A DNA stretch of 64,000 bases from Bradyrhizobium barranii subsp. barranii (GTDB lineage Bacteria > Pseudomonadota > Alphaproteobacteria > Rhizobiales > Xanthobacteraceae): the NCBI RefSeq assembly GCF_017565645.3, contig NZ_CP086136.1:4385501-4449500 (forward strand), read 5' to 3'. The translations under genes and the position numbers were made by a program. The notes beneath the pieces were generated by a model. It had not been told where the DNA came from. It was given only the letters and a program-made list of their open reading frames with translations, and searched no databases. Within the stretch, counting starts at the first letter, position 1. Each line of letters opens with the position of its first letter. Of the stretch, positions 43,834-53,713 are shown piece by piece.

Positions 43834-44553
43834 GTGACTGATAAAGCGACCGGGCCGCTGCCCGCTTCCGTCCTCGAAGCGCTGGGCCGCTATGACACCC
43901 CGACGATCTGCAATGCCATGGAGATCGTGGCGCCCGAGCGCCGGTTGATCGGCTACACCACCAAGCAACTGGTCTGCCCATTTCCCGACCTCCCGCCGAT
44001 CGTCGGCTACGCCCGCACGGTTGCGATCCGCTCGGTGCTGAAGTCCTCGCTGCCGGCCGAAGAGCAGTCCAAGCGCCGCATCGAATATTACGAATATGTC
44101 GGCACCGGCCACGGTCCGCGCATCTCGGTGATCCAGGACATCGACGGTCCCGACGTCGGCTACGGCGCGTTCTGGGGCGAGGTGCAGAGCAACGTGCACA
44201 AGGCGCTCGGCTGCCTCGGCGTCATCACCGACGGCTCGATCCGCGACATCCCGCAATGGGCCCCGGGCTTTCAGGCGCTGGCCGGCTCGATCGGCCCGTC
44301 GCATGCCTGGGTGCATGCGGAAAGTTTTGGTGGCGAGGTGCGCGTCGCCGGCATGACCGTGAAATCCGACGACCTGATCCACGCCGACCAGCACGGCGCG
44401 ATCGTGATCCCGCTCGACATCGCCGCAAAGCTTCCCGAGGCTGCCGAACTCTGTGGCCGCCGCGAGACGCCGATCCTGGAGATCGCGCGCAGCCCCGACT
44501 TCTCGCTGGAGAAGCTGAAGGCCGCGCTGAAGCGCTCGGCGGAGATTCACTAA
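43834..44553 (+). CDS. RraA family protein (possible HMG/oxaloacetate aldolase)
   Basis: A 239-residue RraA-fold protein. The core has YDTPTICNAMEI at the N-terminus, then LGVITDGSIRDIPQW with the Arg-Asp pair that binds metal and substrate in 4-hydroxy-4-methyl-2-oxoglutarate aldolases, and VKSDDLIHADQHGAIVIP. In E. coli RraA inhibits RNase E, but proteins of this length with the G-x-I-R-D motif are usually aldolases of aromatic catabolism. No pathway partner is adjacent. GTG 43834 is preceded by GGGAGAG. Confidence 0.82.
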   Translation: MTDKATGPLPASVLEALGRYDTPTICNAMEIVAPERRLIGYTTKQLVCPFPDLPPIVGYARTVAIRSVLKSSLPAEEQSKRRIEYYEYVGTGHGPRISVIQDIDGPDVGYGAFWGEVQSNVHKALGCLGVITDGSIRDIPQWAPGFQALAGSIGPSHAWVHAESFGGEVRVAGMTVKSDDLIHADQHGAIVIPLDIAAKLPEAAELCGRRETPILEIARSPDFSLEKLKAALKRSAEIH

Positions 44554-44569
44554 CGGGCGACCGAACGAC

Positions 44570-44863
44570 TTAGGGCCGCGTTGCCGGCCGTGGGCCGCCC
44601 TGTTCCGTCAGAAACAGGGCGGCCTGATCCGGCTCGCCGAAGACCGCGGCGGCGCATCCGATCAGGGTGAAGCCGCCGGCGAGATCCCAGAGGGTGATGT
44701 CGTCGGCATTATCAGGGACGTGAATCAAGCGCGCTGCGATCACGGCAAAGCCGGCCTCGACAAACAGCAAGACGCTGAACGCCGGCAGGACGAGCCCTGG
44801 CTCGAGCAGGTGGAGCGCCAGTACCGCGGGCAGCGCGGTGAGAAGACCGAACAGCGTCAACAT
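44570..44863 (-). CDS. small membrane protein, three hydrophobic segments
   Basis: A 97-residue protein, strongly hydrophobic: MLTLFGLLTALPAVLALHLL, SVLLFVEAGFAVIAARLI and LAGGFTLIGCAAAVF, with a short basic tail. No family recognised. A start at ATG 44890 would add nine basic residues; the start is uncertain. AGGAG lies 11 nt upstream of 44863. Convergent with the RraA-like gene (16-bp gap) and divergent from the SDR. Confidence 0.55.
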   Translation of the reverse strand: MLTLFGLLTALPAVLALHLLEPGLVLPAFSVLLFVEAGFAVIAARLIHVPDNADDITLWDLAGGFTLIGCAAAVFGEPDQAALFLTEQGGPRPATRP

Positions 44864-44963
44864 GGCAAAACGGCTCCTGCGATGGAGCATGCCGCCCGGC
44901 GATAGAATACTGCATGATCTGTCGTCGCGGATGTGGCGCAGGGCCGCAGTCGGAGGACGCACA

Positions 44964-45788
44964 ATGAAGATGACTGGCAAAACCGTCCTGATTACCGGTT
45001 CGACGGACGGCGTCGGCCGTCACGTCGCGCGCCGGCTGGCCGAAGCAGGTGCGAGGGTCCTGATCCATGGCCGCAATGCCGTGCGCGCGAAAGCGCTGAT
45101 CGACCAGATCGTGCAGGCCGGCCACGCCGCGCCGACATTCTACCAGGCCGACTTGTCGTCGATGTCAGGCACGCGAGAGCTCGCCGCGGCCGTTCTCCGC
45201 GATCACAGGCATCTCGATGTGTTCGTCAGCAACGCCGGCATCGGCTCGCAGAACGACGGACCGCAACGTCAGGAGAGTCCCGACGGCTACGAACTGCGCT
45301 TTGCCGTGAATTACCTCTCGGGCTTCCTGCTTGCGCACTTGCTGCTGCCGCTGTTGACGTCCGCTGCACCTTCGCGCGTCGTCAATGTTGCCTCCCTCGG
45401 TCAGCATCCGATCGATTTCGACGACGTCATGATCAGCAAGGGCTACAGCGGCTCGCGCGCCTACGCACAGAGCAAGCTCGCGCAGATCATGTTCACCATC
45501 GATTTCGCGGAGGAGTTGAAGCGCATGGGCATCACCGTCAACGCGCTGCATCCGGCGACCTACATGAACACCACGATGGTGCGCGCCGGCGGCATCACGC
45601 CGATCTCGACGGTGGAGCAGGGCGGTGCGGCGATCCTGCACCTCGTCGAAGGCGACGACGTCGCCGGCAAGAGCGGACTGTTCTTCAACGGCATGAACGA
45701 GACCCGCGCCAATCCGCAGGCCTACGATGGCGGCGCACGCAGGCTCCTGCGCGCACTCAGCCTCGAGCTGACCGGGCTTTCGTCCTGA
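44964..45788 (+). CDS. SDR family oxidoreductase
   Basis: A 274-residue Rossmann-fold dehydrogenase. The NAD(P) site is TGSTDGVGRHVA at 11-22, and Arg37 after the second strand suggests NADP. The structural NAG motif (SNAGIGS) is at ~89. The catalytic triad is Ser144 (NVASLG), Tyr167 and Lys171 (YAQSK). The pattern fits the retinol-dehydrogenase-like/WWOX group of classical SDRs, but the substrate is unknown. GGAGG at 44952-44956 places the start firmly. Confidence 0.9.
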   Translation: MKMTGKTVLITGSTDGVGRHVARRLAEAGARVLIHGRNAVRAKALIDQIVQAGHAAPTFYQADLSSMSGTRELAAAVLRDHRHLDVFVSNAGIGSQNDGPQRQESPDGYELRFAVNYLSGFLLAHLLLPLLTSAAPSRVVNVASLGQHPIDFDDVMISKGYSGSRAYAQSKLAQIMFTIDFAEELKRMGITVNALHPATYMNTTMVRAGGITPISTVEQGGAAILHLVEGDDVAGKSGLFFNGMNETRANPQAYDGGARRLLRALSLELTGLSS

Positions 45789-46014
45789 GCTGCCGTCCTG
45801 GCGCCCCGCAATCATGGTTAGCGAAGTGTTGAGATTCCCGTCGGTCGCGGGCAAAGCCGGCGCCCTGTCAGCGCGCTGCGTCGGTCTGGCGCCCCGGCTC
45901 AACTTAACCTTTACGCGGCTTTAAGGGGGGCACTCTAGGGTTTCCGATGCGGTTCGGGGTTGGGCCGCGCCAGCGGCCAGGACGGCCGTTGTTGCGTTCG
46001 CGTTGGAGTGTCCC

Positions 46015-46788
46015 ATGGATATCATGACGAGCGTCGGGCTCATTGCGGGCATCATCGTCATTACGGCGATGATCTTCATGGGCGGCGACCTCCACATGTT
46101 CATCTCCGAACATGCCATGATCATCATCTTCGGCGGCTCGGTCTCGGCCACCATGATCCGCTTTCCGCTCAGCGCGCTCCTGCACGGCCTTCCGCTCGGC
46201 GCCAAGTTCGCTTTCACCATGAGCCGCCTGTCGGCGCACGACCTCGTCGACGAGCTCGCCCGCATCGCCGAGATCGCCCGCAAGCAGGGCCCGGTCGGCC
46301 TCGAAAAGGTCGAGACCGACGAGCCGTTCCTGGCCAAGGGCATCCGCTACGTCGCCGACGGCTACGACCTCGACTTCATCCGCGACAATCTCGAGCGCGA
46401 CCGCGACAACTTCCTCATGCACCTCGACGAAGGCAGCAAGATCTACCGCGCCATCGGCGACTGCGCTCCGGCCTTCGGCATGATCGGCACCCTGATCGGC
46501 ATGGTGCAGATGTTCGCCAACATGACCGATCCCTCCAAGCTCGGCCCGTTCATGGCGACCGCGCTGCTCGCAACCCTGTACGGCGCGCTCGTCGCGAACC
46601 TGTTCTGTCTGCCGATCGCCGACAAGCTGCACGGCAAGCTGCTCGACGAGGAAACCAACCGCACGCTGATCATCGACGGCATCCTGATGATCCGCGACTC
46701 CAAGAGCCCGACGCTCGTGCGCGAAATGCTGCTGGCCTATTTGCCGGAGAAGCATCGTCACGCCGAAGGCGAGCCGGTGCCGGCGTAA
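46015..46788 (+). CDS. motA: MotA/TolQ/ExbB-family proton channel protein, MotA-like
   Basis: A 257-residue membrane protein with four helices: two at the N-terminus, a large cytoplasmic loop (~65-150: ARKQGPVGLEKVE, IRDNLERDRDNF) and two later (APAFGMIGTLIGMVQMF; MATALLATLYGALVANLFCLPIADKL). This is the MotA/PomA pattern of the flagellar stator that couples ion flow to rotation. GGAG sits 7 nt before ATG 46015. It is paired with a MotB-like gene 24 bp downstream, but no flagellar gene is near, so a second stator or another energiser role is possible. Confidence 0.85.
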   Translation: MDIMTSVGLIAGIIVITAMIFMGGDLHMFISEHAMIIIFGGSVSATMIRFPLSALLHGLPLGAKFAFTMSRLSAHDLVDELARIAEIARKQGPVGLEKVETDEPFLAKGIRYVADGYDLDFIRDNLERDRDNFLMHLDEGSKIYRAIGDCAPAFGMIGTLIGMVQMFANMTDPSKLGPFMATALLATLYGALVANLFCLPIADKLHGKLLDEETNRTLIIDGILMIRDSKSPTLVREMLLAYLPEKHRHAEGEPVPA

Positions 46789-46812
46789 GGCCGCCGCCCG
46801 GGATCTCGAGAG

Positions 46813-47643
46813 ATGGCCAAGAAGAAGCGCGGCGATGCTCACGGTGGCGGTCACGGCTGGTTCGTGACCTTCGCCGACCTGATGGGCCTGATGATGAGCT
46901 TCTTCGTGATGCTCGTCGCGTTCTCGACCCAGGACGCCAACAAGCTGAAGATCGTCGCCGGCTCCATGCGCGATGCATTCGGCGTGCAGAGCGAGGCGCG
47001 CTACGCCGGTATCGTCGAGTCCGACGGCCTGCCGACCCGCCCGCGGCTGAAGAACGTCGACCACATCCAGCCCGAGGACGCCTCCAACACGCCGACGCCG
47101 GATCAGGAGGACCGCGACCGCACGTCGGGCGCGAAGATCAAGGTTGACCGCAATTTTGCGCTTGCCGCCGCCTCGCTGCGCCAGGCGTTGCAGGACATGC
47201 CGGAACTGACCGAGATGTCCAAGCACATCATGTTCGAGGAGACCAAGCAGGGCCTCAACCTGGAGATCGTCGATCAGGATGGCCGCTCGATGTTCGCCGA
47301 CGGCTCCAAGGTGCCGTATGACCGCACCCGCCGCCTGATCGAGAAGCTCGCGATCCCGCTGAAGGCAACGCCGCTCCGTGTCTCCATCGCCGGCCACACC
47401 GCCGCCGGATTCGTGCCGACCCGCAGCGACTATGCCGCCTTCGACCTGTCGGCCGATCGCGCCAATGCCGTGCGTCAGATCCTCGAACGCGAGGGCCTGC
47501 CGCCGTCTCACATCTTCGCCGTCGCCGGCAAGGCGGACACCCAGCCGTTGTTTCCGGACGATCCTTCGCTCGCGGCCAACCGGCGGGTGACGATCACGCT
47601 GATGCGCGAGGATCCGCCGCTGCCGCCGAATTTGAAGCCGTAG
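46813..47643 (+). CDS. motB: MotB-like OmpA-domain stator protein
   Basis: A 276-residue protein. It has a short basic N-terminus and a single membrane helix from residue 16 containing the proton-accepting Asp22 (FVTFADLMGLMMSFFVMLVA). A periplasmic linker follows. The C-terminal OmpA-like peptidoglycan-binding domain holds VSIAGHTAAG, the RANAVRQILEREGLP motif and NRRVTITL at the end. Together with the preceding MotA-like protein it forms an ion-driven stator anchored to the cell wall. Confidence 0.88.
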   Translation: MAKKKRGDAHGGGHGWFVTFADLMGLMMSFFVMLVAFSTQDANKLKIVAGSMRDAFGVQSEARYAGIVESDGLPTRPRLKNVDHIQPEDASNTPTPDQEDRDRTSGAKIKVDRNFALAAASLRQALQDMPELTEMSKHIMFEETKQGLNLEIVDQDGRSMFADGSKVPYDRTRRLIEKLAIPLKATPLRVSIAGHTAAGFVPTRSDYAAFDLSADRANAVRQILEREGLPPSHIFAVAGKADTQPLFPDDPSLAANRRVTITLMREDPPLPPNLKP

Positions 47644-47695
47644 AGCGTTTCGCGCGAAGCGGCCTCCGGTTTCGCGTGAAGAAAACGCGTCAAAC
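47643..47695. repeat. intergenic repeat, type D
   Basis: AGAGCGTTTCGCGCGAAGCG followed by CCGGTTTCGCGTGAAGAAAACGCG: a recurrent rhizobial intergenic element with GCGTTTTC/GAAAACGC complementarity, directly after the motB stop. Confidence 0.55.
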
Positions 47696-47916
47696 CCGGA
47701 ATCTCGAGGCCCGCTCCGCTTCCCGCGGAGCGGACGGCTCCAGGCACTTGCGCTACCATCTTACCTGAGGCATGTCGTCGCGCTGGCGACGATCGTTGCT
47801 GCGCCGTCACAGCATCCGCCCCGGCGGCTGCTATGGTGGTGTGCCGATTGACAGGCGCGCCGGAACGGTCAAAAGGCGCCGGATCAATTCTCGCGAAGAA
47901 GCGTTTCTCATCTCAC

Positions 47917-49815
47917 ATGACGGCGAGCATCACATCGACCGACGCTCAGGACGGGCCGGTCACCTCGGGTTTCTGGGGCCTGACGCTCGGAAGCATCGGT
48001 GTTGTCTTCGGCGATATCGGCACCTCGCCGCTGTACGCATTCCACGAGGCGGTCAGGGGCGCGGCCCATGGCGAGCCGGTCTCGCGGGTCATGGTGCTCG
48101 GCGTGCTCTCGCTGATTCTCTGGGCGCTCTTTATCGTCGTCACCGCCAAATACGTCCTGCTCCTGCTGCGCGCCGACAATAACGGGGAGGGCGGCACGCT
48201 CTCGCTGATGGCACTCGGCCAGCGCGCGCTCGGGCGGCGAAGCTGGTTTCTGATGGCGCTCGGCGTGGTCGGCGCCTCCATGTTCATCGGCGATTCCATG
48301 ATCACGCCGGCCATCTCGGTGCTGTCGGCGGTCGAGGGTCTGAAGCTCGTGACCCCCGCCTTCGACCACTATGTCGTACCGCTCACCGTCATCATCCTGG
48401 TGTTGCTGTTCGCGGTCCAGAGCAAGGGGACGGCGCTGGTGGCCTCGGCCTTCGGGCCGGTGATGGTGATCTGGTTCACCGTTCTTGCGGTGATGGGCGC
48501 AGTCCACATCGCCGACGATCCGTCGGTGCTGGCGGCCATCAATCCCTATTACGCGCTGCAATTCCTGCTGTCGCACGGCACGATCGGCCTGGTGACGCTG
48601 GGCGCCGTGTTCCTGGCGGTGACGGGCGGCGAGGCGCTCTACGCCGATCTCGGCCATTTCGGCCGCAAGCCGATCCAGTCGGCCTGGATGTTCTTCGTGC
48701 TGCCCGCGCTCCTGATCAACTATTTCGGGCAAGGCGCGCTGGTGCTGTCCGACCCCAGCGCGATTGAGCATTCGTTCTATCGCATGGTGCCCGAGAGTCT
48801 GGTGCTGCCGCTGGTTGGACTTGCGACCGCGGCAACCGTGATCGCGAGCCAGGCCGTGATCACCGGCGCCTATTCGCTGGTCTATCAGGCGGTGCAGCTT
48901 GGCCTCCTGCCGCGCTTCGAGGTGCGCTACACCTCCGAGACCCATGCTGGCCAGATCTATCTGCCGCGTGTGAACCGGCTGCTGCTGATCGGTGTGATGC
49001 TGCTGGTGCTGTTGTTCCACACCCCCAGCAATCTGGCTTCGGCCTACGGCATCGCGGTCTCCACCACGATGGTCGCCGACGGCGTCATGGGCTTCGTCGT
49101 GATCTGGAAACTGTGGAACTGGCGCGCTGCGACGGCTGCGGCGGTGATCGTGCCCTTCGTCGTCGTCGACATAAGTTTCTTCAGCGCCAATCTGCTCAAA
49201 CTGCTCGAGGGCGCCTGGGTGCCGCTGCTGTTCGGCGCGGTCATGGCCGGGACCATCTGGACCTGGCGCAAAGGGACGGGGATACTGCTCCAGAAGACGC
49301 GCCGGATCGAGGTGCCGCTCGACGACCTGATCCGCAGCCTCGAAAAGCGTCCGCCGCACATCGTCAAGGGCACCGCGGTGTTCCTGACCAGCGATCCCGC
49401 CTTCGTGCCGACCGCGCTGCTGCACAATCTCAAGCACAACAAGGTGCTGCACGAGCACAACGTGGTCCTGACCATCGAGACCGCGCACACGCCGCGGGTC
49501 GAGCTGTCCGAGCGGTTCCGCATGGAGAAGATCAGCGACAAGTTCTCCAAGGTCAGGCTGCGCTTCGGCTACATGGAGCAGCCGAACGTGCCGAAAGCGC
49601 TGGCGATCGCCCGCAAGCAGGGCTGGCAGTTCGACATCATGTCGACCTCGTTCTTCGTGTCGCGAAGGTCGCTCAAGGCCTCGGCGCAGTCGGGCATGCC
49701 GCTGTGGCAGGACCATCTCTTCATCGCGCTGAGCCGGTCCGCCAACGACGCCACCGACTATTTCCAGATTCCGACCGGGCGGGTGGTTGAAGTCGGCACC
49801 CAAGTCACCATCTGA
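47917..49815 (+). CDS. kup: Kup-type low-affinity potassium uptake protein, copy 1
   Basis: A 632-residue K+/H+ symporter of the KUP/HAK family: twelve helices in the first ~460 residues and a ~170-residue cytoplasmic C-terminal domain. Signatures are [62 protein letters not shown] and the final [22 protein letters not shown] 47917 gives the family N-terminus; the frame upstream to 47833 is not supported. It is followed 140 bp later by a paralogue on the same strand. Confidence 0.93.
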   Translation: MTASITSTDAQDGPVTSGFWGLTLGSIGVVFGDIGTSPLYAFHEAVRGAAHGEPVSRVMVLGVLSLILWALFIVVTAKYVLLLLRADNNGEGGTLSLMALGQRALGRRSWFLMALGVVGASMFIGDSMITPAISVLSAVEGLKLVTPAFDHYVVPLTVIILVLLFAVQSKGTALVASAFGPVMVIWFTVLAVMGAVHIADDPSVLAAINPYYALQFLLSHGTIGLVTLGAVFLAVTGGEALYADLGHFGRKPIQSAWMFFVLPALLINYFGQGALVLSDPSAIEHSFYRMVPESLVLPLVGLATAATVIASQAVITGAYSLVYQAVQLGLLPRFEVRYTSETHAGQIYLPRVNRLLLIGVMLLVLLFHTPSNLASAYGIAVSTTMVADGVMGFVVIWKLWNWRAATAAAVIVPFVVVDISFFSANLLKLLEGAWVPLLFGAVMAGTIWTWRKGTGILLQKTRRIEVPLDDLIRSLEKRPPHIVKGTAVFLTSDPAFVPTALLHNLKHNKVLHEHNVVLTIETAHTPRVELSERFRMEKISDKFSKVRLRFGYMEQPNVPKALAIARKQGWQFDIMSTSFFVSRRSLKASAQSGMPLWQDHLFIALSRSANDATDYFQIPTGRVVEVGTQVTI

Positions 49816-49955
49816 ACGCAATTGGCCTACTCATGCAAATTTCGCATGGCAAGGGCCCAAAATCGGGCTAGGCTATGCCGGCAGCGCAGGACTATAAGCC
49901 GCGCGCTCTTTCGCCGTTGTGCAGTGAAGCATTCTAGAGGCCACTGGGCTCTCCC

Positions 49956-51884
49956 ATGACAAGTGACGTAGCGATTTCCGCCCCGGAAACGGCGGCGGCC
50001 AATGGGCATGGCGAAGCCCACACCACCGCCCGTTTCGGTGCGCTGACGCTCGGCAGCATCGGCGTCGTCTACGGTGATATCGGCACCAGCCCGCTCTACG
50101 CGTTCCGCGAGGCGGTGATGGCGGCCTCGGGCGCGGAGGGGGTGCCGACGCCGGCGGCCGTGCTCGGCGTGCTCTCGCTGATCCTGTGGGCGCTCATCGT
50201 CGTGGTGACGCTCAAATACGTCGTGATCCTGCTCCGCGCCGACAACAATGGCGAGGGCGGCACGCTGGCGCTGATGGCGCTGGCCCAGCGCGCGGTCGGC
50301 ACCGGCGGGGCGACCATCGTCCTGCTCGGCATCATTTCCGGCGCCCTGTTCTACGGCGACGCCGTGATCACGCCGGCGCTTTCGGTGCTGTCAGCCATCG
50401 AAGGCATGAAGGACGTCACCCTGCACTTCGAGCCCTACATCGTTCCGTTGACCGTGATCATCCTGGTCGGCCTGTTCGCCGTGCAGTCGCGCGGCACCGC
50501 CCGCGTCGCCGCGTTCTTCGGTCCGGTGATGTGCGTCTGGTTCGCGGTGATCGCGATCGCGGCAATCCACCCGATCATCGAGCAGCCGCAGGTGCTGTTC
50601 GCGCTGAACCCGCTCTACGCCGTGTCCTTCATGTTCCACCACGGCATCATTGGTTTCGTGACGCTGGGCGCCGTGTTCCTGGCGGTCACCGGTGCCGAGG
50701 CGCTCTATGCCGACCTCGGCCATTTCGGCAAGCGGCCGATCCAGACCGCCTGGCTGTTCATCGTGCTGCCATCGCTGGCGCTGAACTATCTGGGGCAGGG
50801 TGCTCTCGTCCTCGGCGATCCCGGCGCGATCGTGAGCCCGTTCTTCCAGCTGTTCCCGCAAGGCTTTTTCCGCGGCTGCATGGTCGTTCTCGCCACCGCC
50901 GCCACGGTGATCGCGAGCCAGGCCGTCATCACCGGTGCCTATTCGCTGACGCGCCAGGCGATTCAGCTCGGGCTGCTGCCGCGCTTCGAAATTCGCCATA
51001 CCTCTGAAGCCCATTCGGGCCAGATCTTCATCCCGCGCATCAACCAGCTTCTGCTGGTCGCGGTGGTGCTGCTGGTGCTGCTGTTCCGTTCCTCCAGCGC
51101 GCTGGCATCGGCCTATGGCATCTCGGTCACCGGGACCATGGTGGTCACGGCGATGATGGGTTTCGTCGTGATCTGGAAGGTCTGGAAGTGGTCGCCGTTC
51201 GCTGCCGCCGCCCTGATCGTGCCGTTCCTGTTCCTCGACCTGACCTTCCTCGCCGCCAACCTGCTCAAGGTGTTCGAGGGCGGCTGGGTGCCGCTGGCGC
51301 TCGGCGCGCTCATGATCATCCTGATGTACACGTGGCGGCGCGGCAGCCGGCTGCTGTTCGAGAAGTCGCGCAAACTCGAATTCCCGCTCGCCGACCTCGT
51401 GGCGATGCTGGAGAAGCGGCCGCCGCAGCGCGTGCCCGGCACCGCGGTGTTCCTGACGTCGGACCCGCTCAGCGCCCCGACCGCGCTGATGCATAGTCTG
51501 AAACACTACAAAGTACTTCACGAAAAGAATGTCATTCTCACCATCGAGACCGCGCAGACTCCGCGGATCGATCCGGCCGAGCGGGTGAGGCTGGAGCAGA
51601 TCTCACCGACCTTCTCCAAGGTGACGCTGAAGTTCGGCTTCATGGAATCGCCCAATGTGCCGAAGGCGCTGGCGATCGCCCGCAAGCTTGGCTGGCAGTT
51701 CGACATCATGTCGACCTCGTTCTTCCTGTCGCGCCGGGCGCTCAAGCCCGCCGCCCATTCCGGCATGCCGCGCTGGCAGGACCGGCTGTTCATCTCGCTC
51801 AGCCGCTCCGCCAACGACGCCACCGACTATTTCCAGATCCCCTCCGGCCGCGTGGTCGAGGTCGGTACTCAGGTCACGATCTAG
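49956..51884 (+). CDS. kup: Kup-type potassium uptake protein, copy 2
   Basis: A 642-residue KUP paralogue with the same motifs ([59 protein letters not shown]) and an almost identical C-terminus, but clear divergence elsewhere. For example, the copy 1 segment [13 protein letters not shown] reads [13 protein letters not shown] here. It is an old tandem duplication, not a recent one. Two copies may differ in affinity or pH response. N-terminal ~26 residues are hydrophilic and variable. Confidence 0.93.
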   Translation: MTSDVAISAPETAAANGHGEAHTTARFGALTLGSIGVVYGDIGTSPLYAFREAVMAASGAEGVPTPAAVLGVLSLILWALIVVVTLKYVVILLRADNNGEGGTLALMALAQRAVGTGGATIVLLGIISGALFYGDAVITPALSVLSAIEGMKDVTLHFEPYIVPLTVIILVGLFAVQSRGTARVAAFFGPVMCVWFAVIAIAAIHPIIEQPQVLFALNPLYAVSFMFHHGIIGFVTLGAVFLAVTGAEALYADLGHFGKRPIQTAWLFIVLPSLALNYLGQGALVLGDPGAIVSPFFQLFPQGFFRGCMVVLATAATVIASQAVITGAYSLTRQAIQLGLLPRFEIRHTSEAHSGQIFIPRINQLLLVAVVLLVLLFRSSSALASAYGISVTGTMVVTAMMGFVVIWKVWKWSPFAAAALIVPFLFLDLTFLAANLLKVFEGGWVPLALGALMIILMYTWRRGSRLLFEKSRKLEFPLADLVAMLEKRPPQRVPGTAVFLTSDPLSAPTALMHSLKHYKVLHEKNVILTIETAQTPRIDPAERVRLEQISPTFSKVTLKFGFMESPNVPKALAIARKLGWQFDIMSTSFFLSRRALKPAAHSGMPRWQDRLFISLSRSANDATDYFQIPSGRVVEVGTQVTI

Positions 51885-51893
51885 CCCCACCGC

Positions 51894-51996
51894 CGTCGTC
51901 GCCCGGCTTGACCGGGCGACCCAGTACTCCGAGACAGTTGTGGTTGAATCGATAGGCCGCGGCGTACTGGATTCCCCGCCTTCGCGGGGAATGACA
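51894..51996. repeat. palindromic intergenic repeat, type A (second copy)
   Basis: Hairpin GTCGCCCGG-CTTGA-CCGGGCGAC, then CCAGTACTCCGAGAC, GCGTACTGGATTCCCCGC-CTTC-GCGGGGAATGAC. The same organisation as 26897-27000, with different flanking sequence. It lies within the 300-bp gap after kup copy 2; the rest of that gap (to 52188) shows no gene. Confidence 0.7.
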
Positions 51997-52188
51997 CCGA
52001 GCGCGTGGTGGGATGCGAAGCAGGAGTTTCAGGCATCCTGAACGCCGCACTTCAAGTCGCTGCGATTTAGCTTTAACTTGCGGCATGCAGCTCAAGCCTT
52101 TGTAGCGCTTGATTTTCGCCTGCCGAGAGGCGAGGTTGCCGCCCGCCGGGATCGCCCCGGCAGGCGGCTCGTGACGTTGGAGGATGAT

Positions 52189-52515
52189 GTGGCAAACCAG
52201 GTACAGGATCTGACCCCGGACGAGGTCTCCAAGGGTGTCGCGGAAGGGCGCTATCTCCTTGTCGACGTGCGCGAGCCGAACGAGGTCGAGGCCGAGGCCT
52301 ATCCCTACGGCGTCGTCGTGCCGCTCTCGACCTTCGATCCCAAGGCGATCCCCGATCCGCAAGGAAAGGAGGTCGTGTTCGCGTGCCGCTCCGGGAAACG
52401 CTCGGTGACGGCCTCGCTCGCGGCGCAGGCGGCGGGTCTGCCTTATGACAAGCATCTGGCCGGCGGCATGCTGGGCTGGAAGGCGGCGGGACTTCCCAGC
52501 AAGGTCGGTGGCTGA
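52189..52515 (+). CDS. rhodanese-like domain protein
   Basis: A 108-residue single rhodanese domain. LVDVREPNEVEAEAYPYGVVVPLS is the substrate-binding N-terminal motif, and the active-site loop CRSGKRS begins with catalytic Cys66. It transfers sulfane sulfur to an unknown acceptor such as cyanide or thiols. GTG 52189 is chosen because GGAGG at 52179-52183 is 5 nt upstream; the longer frame from 52078 has no such site. It is 7 bp upstream of the aminotransferase gene, so probably in an operon with it. Confidence 0.85.
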   Translation: MANQVQDLTPDEVSKGVAEGRYLLVDVREPNEVEAEAYPYGVVVPLSTFDPKAIPDPQGKEVVFACRSGKRSVTASLAAQAAGLPYDKHLAGGMLGWKAAGLPSKVGG

Positions 52516-52522
52516 CCTCGCG

Positions 52523-53713
52523 ATGACGACCAAGAGCTCCTCGCTGAACAAGGTCTTTGCCGACCTTCCCGTCACCATCTTCGAGGCGATGTCGCAGGCC
52601 GCACGCGACAACAACGCCATCAATCTCGGCCAGGGCTTCCCTGATGATCCCGGGCCTGAGGACATCCGCCGCGCCGCGGCCGATGCCTCGCTGAACGGCT
52701 ACAACCAGTACCCCTCGATGATGGGCCTGCCGGAGCTGCGCCAGGCGATCGCGACTCATTACGGTCACTGGCACGGCCTCAAGCTCGATCCGATGAGCGA
52801 GGTGATGGTGACCTCCGGCGGCACCGAGGCGCTGACCTCGGCGATCCTCGCGGTGGTCCAGCCCGGCGACGAGGTGGTCTGCTTCCAGCCGGTCTATGAT
52901 TCCTACCTGCCGATCATCCGCCAGGCCGGCGGCATTCCGCGCCTCGTCCGCCTCGAGCCGCCGCACTGGCGGTTGAATGAGGACATGCTGAAAAGCGTCT
53001 TCAATTCAAAGACCAAGGCGGTGCTCTTCAACAATCCCCTGAATCCGTCCGCAGTGGTCTATCCGCGCGAGGACCTTGAGCTGCTCGCCCGCTACTGCCA
53101 GGAGTTCGACGTCATCGCGATCTGCGACGAGGTCTGGGAGCACGTCACCTTCGACGAGCACAAGCACATCCCGCTGATCACCATCCCCGGCATGCGCGAT
53201 CGCACCATCAAGGTCGGCTCGGCCGGAAAGATCTTCTCGCTGACCGGCTGGAAGATCGGCTTCGTCTGCGCCGCGCCGCCGCTGCTGCGGGTAGCCGCCA
53301 AGGTGCACCAGTTCCTGACCTTCACCACCGCACCGAACCTCCAGGCCGCCGTCGCCTATGGGCTCGGCAAGTCCGACGACTACTTCCTGTCGATGCGCAA
53401 GGATTTGACGCGGAGCAGGGACCGCCTGACCAGGGGACTGGAGAGCCTCGGCTTCCCGGTGCTGAAGTCGCAGGGCACCTACTTCCTCACCGTCGACCTG
53501 TCGCCGCTCGGGCTCAACGAGAGCGACACCGAGTTCTGCTGGCGGATCGTGAAAGACTACAAGGTCGCGGCGATCCCGGTGTCGGCCTTCTACGAGCAGG
53601 ACGCGGTGACCTCCGTGGTCCGCTTCTGCTTTGCCAAGAAGGACGAGACTCTCGACACCGCGCTGGAGCGGCTGTCGGACGCGGTGCGCGGACGCAAGAG
53701 GTGGGAAAGATGA
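52523..53713 (+). CDS. class I PLP-dependent aminotransferase
   Basis: A 396-residue fold-type I aminotransferase. PLP Schiff-base Lys236 is in SAGKIFSLTGWKIGF, the phosphate-binding SGGTEALTSAI follows strand one, and Asp202/Glu203 are in ICDEVWEHVTF. The GQGFPDDPGP start and the TFTTAPNLQAAVAYG stretch resemble the kynurenine/glutamine/methionine aminotransferase group (YbdL/KAT-like). An alternative GTG start at 52508 adds five residues. Rhodanese upstream and an ABC binding protein downstream (ATGA overlap) suggest one operon in sulfur or amino-acid handling. Confidence 0.9.
   Translation: MTTKSSSLNKVFADLPVTIFEAMSQAARDNNAINLGQGFPDDPGPEDIRRAAADASLNGYNQYPSMMGLPELRQAIATHYGHWHGLKLDPMSEVMVTSGGTEALTSAILAVVQPGDEVVCFQPVYDSYLPIIRQAGGIPRLVRLEPPHWRLNEDMLKSVFNSKTKAVLFNNPLNPSAVVYPREDLELLARYCQEFDVIAICDEVWEHVTFDEHKHIPLITIPGMRDRTIKVGSAGKIFSLTGWKIGFVCAAPPLLRVAAKVHQFLTFTTAPNLQAAVAYGLGKSDDYFLSMRKDLTRSRDRLTRGLESLGFPVLKSQGTYFLTVDLSPLGLNESDTEFCWRIVKDYKVAAIPVSAFYEQDAVTSVVRFCFAKKDETLDTALERLSDAVRGRKRWER

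Noticed and set aside
45904..47511. 535-residue minus-strand frame over the motAB-like genes
   Set aside because: Shadow of two well-supported genes; His/Arg/Ala-rich low-complexity translation.
47908..49821. 637-residue minus-strand frame over the first kup gene
   Set aside because: Antisense shadow caused by GC-rich codons; no recognisable motif.
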